The position numbers and the translations under genes are program-made. Below the pieces are notes generated by a model. The model saw only the letters and a program-made list of their open reading frames with translations. It searched no databases and was not told the DNA's origin. 7,399 bases of DNA, from NCBI GenBank assembly GCA_964412405.1, contig CAYPOB010000039.1, positions 1-7,399 on the forward strand, read 5' to 3'. This DNA is from JAJOKI01 sp964412405. GTDB taxonomy: Archaea; Halobacteriota; UBA148; JAJOKI01. Position 1 is the stretch's first letter, and each line of letters starts with the position of its first letter. Below, one piece after another: positions 1 to 5,604 of this stretch.

Positions 1-2025
1 CCAATTTAATCCTAAGGTCTTACCATATGCCCAAATGATAAGCCCCGAACAATCGAGCCCTTTCCCAGGCTCAGGACTTACTTTTCTTATCCTTGCGTCA
101 TAAAAATAGTAGCCCGTTTTTATTCTCTGAGGTTCAACAAATCGTCCATCTTTCCCATCCCATCTGCCTGTTATTGGATCCCAGTTCCATCCTTTCCCAC
201 CCCACGTCTGGCCATCCCCCAAATAAGGAGCCCCTATAACCTGCTTAGCAAGTTCTGCAGCCTTCTCACCCAGTGTTACTGGTGTTTCCTCAGGGATCGT
301 CGGCGCTGTCGGGTCTGGAGGTGTTTCCTTCGGTTCTTCTCTGAACAAATCGAAGAGCCAGGCAATTGTCCTCTGAATCGTTTCTGTTACTGATCGGGCA
401 GGGGCTTGCTCTGGTTCAATAGGTGGTTCTTCTACTGGTGGATCTACTGGTTCTTCTGGTTGCACTCGTTCAACTGCGAAGTGCCCCGGTTCGAGGAGAC
501 TGGCAACATTTTGCCTTATCGTGAGAAGAAGGGCATAAAGTTTATCTCCCGGGCACTTCGTAGCAACTAAGTCTCTATGGCCTGCAGTGTAATTGTAGGT
601 TTTGCCCGTAATATCAGATCCACTGCCCAGGGGATCGATACCTCTTTGAACACACTTCCATGCAATGAGCTTTTCAGCGCTTCTTAAAGCTGCCACAGTT
701 GGCTCAACTTGACAAAAAGTTCCTAAGAAAGCTATACCGATTGTTCCGACATTATGGCCAGATGTATGACCTGCGATAACATCGCTACCGCCTGCTCTCC
801 CTTCGTAGATAACACCATACGGATCAATTAGGAAATGGTACCCGATATCCCCCCACCCGTCAGGAAATCCGTCATCCTTGTCCACATTCGCATGATAGTG
901 CCAGATCTTATAGACCTCTGCAGCCCAGTCAATAGCATCATTTCTCGTGGCAGTATGATGAATAATGATGTGAGTAACCTCAGCCATTTCGGGCGGCCAT
1001 CTAGGGCTATATTGCCCCTCTGGACATCCCCACTGGGTTCGTGAGACGACAGGTGGCCTGGGAAGTTCAGGTGGGAAGGGTTGCGGGGTTGGGTCCTGAG
1101 GCGGTGTGGGATCTGCAGGTATTTCCTTCGGTACTTCTCTGAACAAATCGAAGAGCCAGGCAATTGTCCTCTGAATCGTTTCTGTTACTGATCGGGCAGG
1201 GGCTTGCTCTGGTTCAATAGGTGGTTCTTCTACTGGTGGATCTACTAGTGGAGCTCTTGCTGGTGGTTCTACTGGTGGTTCTTCTACTACTGGTTCTTCT
1301 ACTGGTGGTTCTGTTCTAAGGGTAGTAAGGGTGGTGAAGCTCCAGGCTGGTAGAGAGAATGGCCCCCAGCCGGCGGCATTGCCCGCCCTCATGTTCCAGC
1401 GATAGGTTATCCCTTCCCTCAGTATGCCTGATGGCAGGGTAAGCGATGTCCCACGTATATTCTCATTACTATAAACCAGGTTTGCCGCCCCGTATGGTGG
1501 CTTGCTGATGTAGAGGGCATAGTGCTCAGCTCCACTGACTGCCCTCCATGAGAAGGTTGGGGTCAGCGATACATCTCTGGCACCACTGGACGGGGAGATA
1601 TGGCGTGGTGGGTCAGTAGGTGGTGTGGTATCGGCAGCTTCGGTTGTGAAAGAGAGGACAGTCCCATGGCTCCAACCGACACTGTTCTTAGCCCAAGCCC
1701 GAAAGTAATAGGTTGTGCCTGGGTTTAAGCCAGCAAGATAGTAGCTAAAGTAGCTTCCTGACACACCGACAGCTGCAGTCCATCCATCTGCGCAACTGGC
1801 AGTTGCCCCCCAATCGAACCTTCTTTCAATGATGCTTGAGCCCCCGTCATCGGCGACTCTACCATTGATGATAGCTCCTGTTTCAAATATAGCTGTAGTC
1901 GGCCTTGTTTCAACGGTTGGTGTACTGGCCGCATGTGCCGTAGGCGTCAACCCCCCAAACATTGAGCCTATCATCAAGCATACTAGAGCAATGCTAACAA
2001 ATTTGCTAGATACTTTCCCTTTCAT
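1..2025 (-). CDS. Secreted peptidoglycan hydrolase: FnIII-like x2, PGRP/Amidase_2, NlpC/P60 (partial at left edge)
   Basis: The frame is open for 675 codons and continues past base 1, so the C-terminus is missing. Start ATG 2025-2023 is bounded by an in-frame TAA 12 nt upstream; no strong Shine-Dalgarno is visible. Residues 1-32 form a Sec-type signal peptide with a predicted cut after Ala-His-Ala. Residues about 38-128 and 134-232 are fibronectin-III-like (LNPGTTYYFRAWAKN; each ends in FTT). After a Pro/Glu linker, residues about 325-506 are a PGRP/Amidase_2 domain starting SRTQWG, with predicted zinc ligands H356 (IIIHHTA), H483 (GHRD) and C491 (KCPGD) and a candidate catalytic Y396 (GYHFLID). 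This family cuts the MurNAc-L-Ala bond. A second linker leads to an NlpC/P60 domain from about residue 585 with catalytic C659 in DCSGLI; that family cuts peptide-stem bonds. No transmembrane anchor is seen before the edge. Action on bacterial walls outside the cell is inferred. Confidence 0.9.
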   Translation of the reverse strand, partial: MKGKVSSKFVSIALVCLMIGSMFGGLTPTAHAASTPTVETRPTTAIFETGAIINGRVADDGGSSIIERRFDWGATASCADGWTAAVGVSGSYFSYYLAGLNPGTTYYFRAWAKNSVGWSHGTVLSFTTEAADTTPPTDPPRHISPSSGARDVSLTPTFSWRAVSGAEHYALYISKPPYGAANLVYSNENIRGTSLTLPSGILREGITYRWNMRAGNAAGWGPFSLPAWSFTTLTTLRTEPPVEEPVVEEPPVEPPARAPLVDPPVEEPPIEPEQAPARSVTETIQRTIAWLFDLFREVPKEIPADPTPPQDPTPQPFPPELPRPPVVSRTQWGCPEGQYSPRWPPEMAEVTHIIIHHTATRNDAIDWAAEVYKIWHYHANVDKDDGFPDGWGDIGYHFLIDPYGVIYEGRAGGSDVIAGHTSGHNVGTIGIAFLGTFCQVEPTVAALRSAEKLIAWKCVQRGIDPLGSGSDITGKTYNYTAGHRDLVATKCPGDKLYALLLTIRQNVASLLEPGHFAVERVQPEEPVDPPVEEPPIEPEQAPARSVTETIQRTIAWLFDLFREEPKETPPDPTAPTIPEETPVTLGEKAAELAKQVIGAPYLGDGQTWGGKGWNWDPITGRWDGKDGRFVEPQRIKTGYYFYDARIRKVSPEPGKGLDCSGLIIWAYGKTLGLNW
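324..448 (-). repeat. 125-bp direct repeat, copy B (linker between amidase and NlpC/P60)
   Basis: Second copy of the linker module, encoding residues about 526-568 between the amidase and NlpC/P60 domains. Proline-rich tracts commonly serve as flexible spacers on secreted proteins. The following helix, with an aromatic and leucine-rich face (WLFDLF), may be a self-association or surface-binding segment, but that is only inference. Confidence 0.95.
1122..1246 (-). repeat. 125-bp direct repeat, copy A (linker before the amidase domain)
   Basis: This copy matches 324-448 with a single mismatch (1133 versus 335, giving Val instead of Glu). The 798-bp offset is a multiple of three, so both copies read in the same frame of the hydrolase. 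It encodes residues about 260-302: a Pro/Glu-rich stretch (VEEPPIEPEQ) followed by a likely amphipathic helix (TIQRTIAWLFDLFRE). Near-identity at the DNA level implies recent duplication or gene conversion within the gene. Confidence 0.95.
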
Positions 2026-2097
2026 CTTAGGCTCTTATGTAGTTGACGAGGGATATGTTTTTCGCTTTGCGAGGATAATTCTCCTACCTTATCTATA

Positions 2098-2208
2098 TGC
2101 GGGAGGTGAGATTTGAACTCACGAACTCCTACGAGACAGGGTCCTAAGCCCTGCGCCTATAGCCAACCTTTTATTAAAAAGTTATTGGCCTGGCTTGGCA
2201 ACCCCCGC
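2098..2208 (-). tRNA. tRNA-Leu (anticodon UAG) with an insertion in the D-loop
   Basis: Read on the minus strand, the acceptor stem GCGGGGG (2208-2202) pairs with CTCCCGC (2105-2099) through one G-U, and the discriminator A is at 2098. CCA is not encoded. The anticodon stem CAGGG/CCCTG encloses CTTAGGA, giving anticodon UAG, which reads CUA-type leucine codons. A long variable arm (CTC-GTAG-GAG) is typical of tRNA-Leu, and the T arm GTGAG-TTCAAAT-CTCAC is perfect. The gene is 111 nt because the D-loop holds about 22-26 extra nucleotides; without them it would be about 85-89 nt, normal for type II tRNAs. All other arms are intact, so it is probably functional after processing. An AT-rich stretch about 35-45 nt upstream may be its promoter. 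Confidence 0.9.
2162..2187 (-). other. Extra hairpin in the tRNA-Leu D-loop, possible non-canonical tRNA intron
   Basis: Removing 26 nt here gives a D-arm of exactly the canonical archaeal tRNA-Leu length (GCCAAGCC-AGGC-TATAGGC). The junction is ambiguous by three bases because GGC occurs on both sides. The insert folds as CCAA/TTGG, then a 3-nt bulge TAA opposite a single G, then CTTTT/AAAAG with a TAAT loop, and a second 3-nt stretch, CTA, follows TTGG. A 4-bp helix with 3-nt bulges resembles the bulge-helix-bulge cut by archaeal tRNA-splicing endonuclease. However, cutting at those bulges would excise about 22 nt (2161-2182) and leave a slightly long D-loop. The exact boundaries are therefore uncertain. 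Confidence 0.6.
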
Positions 2209-2291
2209 CTTTGTGATATGCCCATGCCACTTGCTATGAATATATCTCAGTATGTCATAAAAGGCTTTAGATATGTGATATCTTTGGATTG

Positions 2292-2371
2292 GGTTCTGAT
2301 ACAAAAATAGGTGGTTTTGAACTTAAATACGATTGAGAAAATATTAAACCACTCGAAAATGTATCAGAACC
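2292..2371. mobile_element. 80-bp palindromic, MITE-like element
   Basis: Perfect 12-bp terminal inverted repeats GGTTCTGATACA (2292-2303) and TGTATCAGAACC (2360-2371) enclose a second perfect 7-bp pair, GTGGTTT (2311-2317) and AAACCAC (2346-2352). They are separated by symmetrical 7-nt internal loops. The 8 bp on each side, TTGGATTG (2284-2291) and TCAGATTG (2372-2379), agree at 6 of 8 positions, as a decayed target duplication would. The tips recall insertion-sequence ends with GGTTCTGNTNCAAA, and the 8-bp duplication size fits the IS6-type family from memory; neither was searched. It has no coding capacity. A folded leader RNA is the alternative reading. Confidence 0.5.
2322..2329 (+). promoter_or_regulatory. 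Candidate TATA box for the fumarase genes
   Basis: CTTAAATA lies in the central loop of the 80-bp palindromic element and resembles the archaeal TATA consensus. Initiation about 25 nt downstream would give a leader of roughly 60 nt before the GTG start at 2415, containing the right arm of the element. Other AT-rich candidates exist in this region, so the assignment is weak. Confidence 0.3.
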
Positions 2372-2414
2372 TCAGATTGAAATCTTTTAGTACTTCGGGG
2401 TTCAATTAAGAATA

Positions 2415-3245
2415 GTGGTCAAAATAAATCGAGAGCTGGTCGTGAATATGATCGTGCAGCTACTCAAGCAGGCGGAAACGACACTACCAGAAGATGTACT
2501 TTCTGCGATAAAATCTGCCAGGAAAAGAGAGAGCAATCCGCTTGCGCGCATACAGCTGGATATGATTCATAAAAATGCTGATTTTGCAAGGGAAAAAGGC
2601 ATTCCCATGTGCCAGGATACGGGCATGCCGGTATTTTTCATCGAAATAGGGAGGGGTGCGAAAATCGATTTTGATTTGGGGGCGGCGATCAGGGATGGAG
2701 TAGTCAGAGCCACAGATGAGATTCCGCTTAGACCGAACGCTGTTCATCCTATTACGAGGCAGAATTCTGGGAATATCGGTCCGGGTTTCCCAGATGTGAA
2801 CTACGATTTTGTGGATGGAAAAGACATTAAGATCGCTGTTGCAGTGAAAGGGGCCGGGTCCGAAAACACGAGTGCGCTCAAGATGTTCTTACCATCTGAA
2901 GTAGATGATGTAAAACGCTTCATCGTAGAAACTGTCAAGAACGCCGGAGGCAAGCCCTGTCCGCCGATCATCGTGGGCGTCGGCATTGGGGGCACGTTCG
3001 ACAGGGCAGCGAGACTGGCAAAGAAAGCGGCGTTGCGAGGTCTGGATACGGCACCAGATAGATTGGAGCAGGAACTGCTGGATGCCATCAATTCACTTGG
3101 CATAGGGCCGATGGGTTTGGGAGGAGATACCACTGCGTTGAAGGTCAACATCGAGTATGCTCATTGTCATGTCGCCTCATTGCCAGTTGCAGTCAATATT
3201 CAGTGCTGGGCTGACAGGCGTGCATCTGTCGTTCTGGAGGGTTAA
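2415..3245 (+). CDS. fumA: Class I fumarate hydratase, alpha subunit (N-terminal, Fe-S domain)
   Basis: A 276-residue protein of usual length for the alpha subunit of two-subunit, oxygen-sensitive fumarases, which interconvert fumarate and (S)-malate in the cytoplasm. The start is GTG at 2415; an in-frame TAG at 2388 leaves no ATG or TTG start between, and no clear Shine-Dalgarno is present. Predicted [4Fe-4S] ligands are C66 in PMCQDTGMP, C182 in GKPCPP, and one of C251 or C264 in the HCHVASLPVAVNIQCW block. The glycine-rich GVGIGGTFDRAARLAKKAAL segment (about residues 188-207) is also characteristic. The stop lies 3 nt before the beta-subunit gene, whose ribosome site sits in the last codons here. 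L-tartrate dehydratase alpha is a homologue and cannot be fully excluded, but partner motifs and archaeal context favour fumarase. Confidence 0.92.
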   Translation: MVKINRELVVNMIVQLLKQAETTLPEDVLSAIKSARKRESNPLARIQLDMIHKNADFAREKGIPMCQDTGMPVFFIEIGRGAKIDFDLGAAIRDGVVRATDEIPLRPNAVHPITRQNSGNIGPGFPDVNYDFVDGKDIKIAVAVKGAGSENTSALKMFLPSEVDDVKRFIVETVKNAGGKPCPPIIVGVGIGGTFDRAARLAKKAALRGLDTAPDRLEQELLDAINSLGIGPMGLGGDTTALKVNIEYAHCHVASLPVAVNIQCWADRRASVVLEG

Positions 3246-3248
3246 AAA

Positions 3249-3815
3249 ATGGAGCACAAACTGAGGGCGCCATTGAGCAAAGAAGACGTGATGAAGTTGC
3301 GAGCAGGAGACATCATATATCTGGACGGCACCATCTTAACCCTCAGAGACGGGGCGCACAAGCGATTGTTATCACTGGATGAGATGAATATGCCATTTAG
3401 ATTGGACGGTGCGACAATATTCCACTGCGGACCGCTGATGAGAAAAGATGCAGAATGGCATCCGATCGCGATAGGTCCGACTACCAGCGCCAGAATGACT
3501 AAAATGACGCCTGAACTGCTGAAAAGGTTTGATATTAGGGCGATAATCGGAAAGGGCGGAATGGAAAATATCACAGAGCATATGTACGAAAAATGCACTT
3601 ATTTGGCATTCACTGGCGGATGTGCAGCGATCACCTCTGCACAGGTCAAACGTGTTATCGATGTACATTGGCTCGACATGGGGATGGCGGAAGCCGTTTG
3701 GGTTTTGGATGTCGAGCAGTTTGGACCACTCATAGTGGGAATCGACGCTCATGGAAATGATTTATATGCAGAAATCATGAAAAAAGCAGATGAACGGATA
3801 AAAAAGATATTTTAA
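3249..3815 (+). CDS. fumB: Class I fumarate hydratase, beta subunit (C-terminal domain)
   Basis: A 188-residue protein matching the C-terminal half of class I fumarases, encoded separately as in many archaea and anaerobic bacteria. Visible family motifs are RDGAHKR (about residues 33-39), GPTTSARM (76-83), IGKGGM and FTGGCAA. In the family these segments hold the substrate carboxylates and supply catalytic residues next to the alpha-subunit cluster. The ATG lies 3 nt after the fumA stop, and GGAGGG (3236-3241) gives a strong Shine-Dalgarno, so the two subunits should be made from one transcript. The gene converges with the regulator gene ending at 3870, with a small hairpin between them. Confidence 0.92.
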   Translation: MEHKLRAPLSKEDVMKLRAGDIIYLDGTILTLRDGAHKRLLSLDEMNMPFRLDGATIFHCGPLMRKDAEWHPIAIGPTTSARMTKMTPELLKRFDIRAIIGKGGMENITEHMYEKCTYLAFTGGCAAITSAQVKRVIDVHWLDMGMAEAVWVLDVEQFGPLIVGIDAHGNDLYAEIMKKADERIKKIF

Positions 3816-3820
3816 TTGTC

Positions 3821-3837
3821 GCAGATCAGAGATCTGC
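3821..3837 (+). terminator. Hairpin after the fumarase genes, possible terminator
   Basis: GCAGATC (3821-3827) and GATCTGC (3831-3837) form a perfect 7-bp stem with an AGA loop, beginning 6 nt after the fumB stop in the 54-nt gap between convergent genes. Only a weak T-rich stretch follows (TTGTATTT from about 3843). Archaeal termination depends more on U-tracts than on hairpins, so this may instead protect the 3' end. Confidence 0.4.
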
Positions 3838-3869
3838 TACCGTTGTATTTCTCACGGAAATTCAACAAT

Positions 3870-4376
3870 TCACTTTTCTCCAGCCAATTCCAGTCTCTGG
3901 CCCTTGGCTGTCAATTTAGACGACATTTTTGCTATTCCCTTGATGAAGGAGGGGTTTCGATCCAGCGCTTTGCATAAACCAATCATTGAGGCGTTTTCAT
4001 TTTTTATTTCATCCTGTATCTTTTCGATTATATCGCAAAAATCTTCTTCATTGGAAAATGCCATTACGATCAAATCGCTTAGGTCATCCAACCCACACTG
4101 AAAATTGACTTGCACGCTGGAATATGATGTGTGAAACTCTTTATCAGGGGTCTTTCCCAGTTCTGGCATCCTCCATTTACTCTCGATCAGGCCGCCCTTT
4201 TGAAGTATATTAAGGCTTTTTCTGGTATCTCCCCCTATCAGTCCCGTAAGTTCCTCCTCAGTCCTCCAGTTAACGGAAAGTTCGTTGAACACTCTTTTGT
4301 GGATGTCATTCCCGAAAGTTTGGAATAATGGGACGAGGTCTGCAGGGTCATTGACGATTCGAGTTCGTTTGGGCAT
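3870..4376 (-). CDS. Winged-helix DNA-binding protein, ArsR-like, archaeal family of unknown target
   Basis: A 168-residue protein. The N-terminal part (about residues 15-95) reads as a winged helix-turn-helix: a first helix (NDIHKRVFNELS), a second after WRTEEEL, a recognition helix around DTRKSLNILQKGGLIESKWR, and a beta wing through about residue 92 (KEFHTSYSSVQVNFQ). Residues about 97-168 look helical (DDLSDLIVMAF, FCDIIEKIQDEI), perhaps a dimerisation or sensing domain. Three cysteines (94, 114, 135) form no obvious metal-binding cluster. I recall similar 'MPKRTRIVNDP' proteins in methanogen-type archaea annotated as ArsR-family regulators; no target is known to me. The ATG is preceded by GAGG at 8-nt spacing. 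It lies 73 nt downstream of fbp in the same direction and may be co-transcribed. Regulation of neighbouring carbon metabolism is inference only. Confidence 0.8.
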   Translation of the reverse strand: MPKRTRIVNDPADLVPLFQTFGNDIHKRVFNELSVNWRTEEELTGLIGGDTRKSLNILQKGGLIESKWRMPELGKTPDKEFHTSYSSVQVNFQCGLDDLSDLIVMAFSNEEDFCDIIEKIQDEIKNENASMIGLCKALDRNPSFIKGIAKMSSKLTAKGQRLELAGEK

Positions 4377-4449
4377 ATTTTATCCTCAACATATACTTAG
4401 TCCCCAAATTCAATAAAGCTTTGGAAATCATCATCCAGAGTTCACCTTC

Positions 4450-5541
4450 TCACTTGAACCTGCTCTCTAATCGCTCCAATATTTGAGGAAGTGTCGTGTA
4501 TTCTAGGTCTTTCTCATCCAGTAGATGAGGCTGGAAGGGTCCATGGCGCCGCATATAATCTGCTATCTCATTTGCCTTCTCTCTCACGTGGTCGAATGAT
4601 GGGTCTGCGAACATATCGCATGGTTCTTCGAGCATTCCATCGTTCAGTTGAAACCCAAGTGCTGTAACGCGTGGTGGGCCGTCGAATCGCGTCGGGTTTG
4701 CATCTTTGAATGACACGGGCATAAGGGGTCCATTATGACTGCCCCTCATCCATCCTGCCACTAAATAAGGAAATGCAAATGCATCAAGCACCTCTCCTAC
4801 TGCTGGAAATCCGCTCTGACATCTGACTATCGCCACGGGATCGTCCTTGCCAACGTATTTGCCGGCGATCAAATTTAGTTTGCTTGTTGACACCACACCA
4901 GCAGGTTCTCCGGATTTCTTGGCAACGGATTCGATGCAGAATTTACTTTTGATGCCAATGATTGCGAGCAAGTCATAGAGTTCCTCTGGCGCCTTCAGTT
5001 CGACCGTCTTATCAGTGTATACGTCCAATACTCTGAACGCGAAACCGTCATGCAACTTGGGATCGAGCACCAACCCAGCCGTCCCAAATGGGTCTGCGAA
5101 CATTTTATAAAATGGAAGATTGAACGAAGCTGGCTCGGTCTTATCCATCATAAAGATGACGATGGGTTCGCTTTTCCGCTCTTCAATCTCAAATTCGGCG
5201 CATCCAGGCCCCATTCCTTTAATATTTCCAGAAAATGAATCGGACAGCAAATCCTGACCTGCGCCGTAATATCTCTTCTTTTTGGCAGTGGCTGCCGCTT
5301 CTTCAAATGTATGCCAGGCGAGGGCATGTATTGGCTCCGCATTCACGCCCTTGTCATGTGTCATGATCAATTCGATGTCATCTCCGCACCGCGTGACGTA
5401 AAAATCTATCAGCAGTCCACTTTTCTCACTCTCATTTAGAATAGTACTGCATATGTCTAATAATTCAGGGGGCGCCTTCGTATGTCCAGGCGCACTGCCG
5501 ACATCTGCCTTGATTATGCTTATGGTTGTTTTTGAACCCAT
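4450..5541 (-). CDS. fbp: Archaeal fructose-1,6-bisphosphate aldolase/phosphatase (FBPase type V)
   Basis: A full-length 363-residue cytoplasmic enzyme. In characterised homologues one active site condenses dihydroxyacetone phosphate with glyceraldehyde 3-phosphate and then dephosphorylates the product to fructose 6-phosphate, making gluconeogenesis one-way. Key residues are visible: the Schiff-base lysine K232 and Y229 in AGKYVGKDDP, Y348 in EYTTLP, and the metal/phosphate-binding set D13, H20, D53-D54, Q96 (GQDLLSDSFSGN) and D133 (DKTEP). Y229, K232 and Y348 carry the same numbers I recall for the crenarchaeal enzyme, so there are essentially no insertions. Start ATG 5541 is preceded by GGAGAGG (5549-5555). 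It follows ubiA by 63 nt with a TATA-like element in the gap, so it may have its own promoter. Confidence 0.97.
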   Translation of the reverse strand: MGSKTTISIIKADVGSAPGHTKAPPELLDICSTILNESEKSGLLIDFYVTRCGDDIELIMTHDKGVNAEPIHALAWHTFEEAAATAKKKRYYGAGQDLLSDSFSGNIKGMGPGCAEFEIEERKSEPIVIFMMDKTEPASFNLPFYKMFADPFGTAGLVLDPKLHDGFAFRVLDVYTDKTVELKAPEELYDLLAIIGIKSKFCIESVAKKSGEPAGVVSTSKLNLIAGKYVGKDDPVAIVRCQSGFPAVGEVLDAFAFPYLVAGWMRGSHNGPLMPVSFKDANPTRFDGPPRVTALGFQLNDGMLEEPCDMFADPSFDHVREKANEIADYMRRHGPFQPHLLDEKDLEYTTLPQILERLESRFK

Positions 5542-5581
5542 TTTTAATCCTCTCCTTCACCACCCTATTTGGTCGTCCTAC

Positions 5582-5589
5582 CATATAAT
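5582..5589 (-). promoter_or_regulatory. Candidate TATA box for fbp
   Basis: On the minus strand ATTATATG lies about 41 nt before the fbp ATG. Initiation about 25 nt downstream would fall near 5560, leaving a leader of about 20 nt that just includes the GGAGAGG ribosome site. This spacing is typical of archaeal promoters. It would let fbp and the regulator gene be expressed separately from nadA-ubiA. Confidence 0.4.
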
Positions 5590-5604
5590 GGGTTCGTAAT
5601 TGTG

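Noticed and set aside
828..1163. Open frame of 111 codons on the minus strand
   Set aside because: It is out of frame with the 675-codon hydrolase frame on the same strand, which carries coherent domains and catalytic residues; the 111-codon frame has low-complexity, unrecognisable content.
324..1246. CRISPR-like repeat
   Set aside because: There are only two 125-bp copies 798 bp apart, both in coding sequence and in frame, with no spacer array.
2061..2072. Short hairpin TCGC-TTT-GCGA before the hydrolase gene as a terminator or regulator
   Set aside because: The 4-bp stem is too short to support a call; it is followed on the minus strand by A-rich sequence, not a U-tract.
1829..2116. Open frame of 95 codons on the plus strand
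   Set aside because: It lies opposite the signal peptide and first domain of the hydrolase and runs into the tRNA; its hydrophobic look is the antisense of the signal peptide.
2098..2208. tRNA pseudogene
   Set aside because: Acceptor, anticodon, variable and T arms are all well paired and the D-stem is retained; only the D-loop is expanded.
2113..2310. Open frame of 65 codons on the plus strand across the tRNA
   Set aside because: It is antisense to tRNA-Leu and enters the palindromic element; there is no family resemblance.
3242..3752. Minus-strand frames of 118 and 126 codons opposite fumB
   Set aside because: They are antisense shadows of a well-recognised enzyme gene with a good ribosome site.
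2415..3815. L(+)-tartrate dehydratase (ttdA/ttdB) instead of fumarase
   Set aside because: The families are homologous, but the subunit motifs (GPTTSARM, GKGGM), gene lengths and archaeal TCA context fit fumarase better; this is not absolutely excluded.
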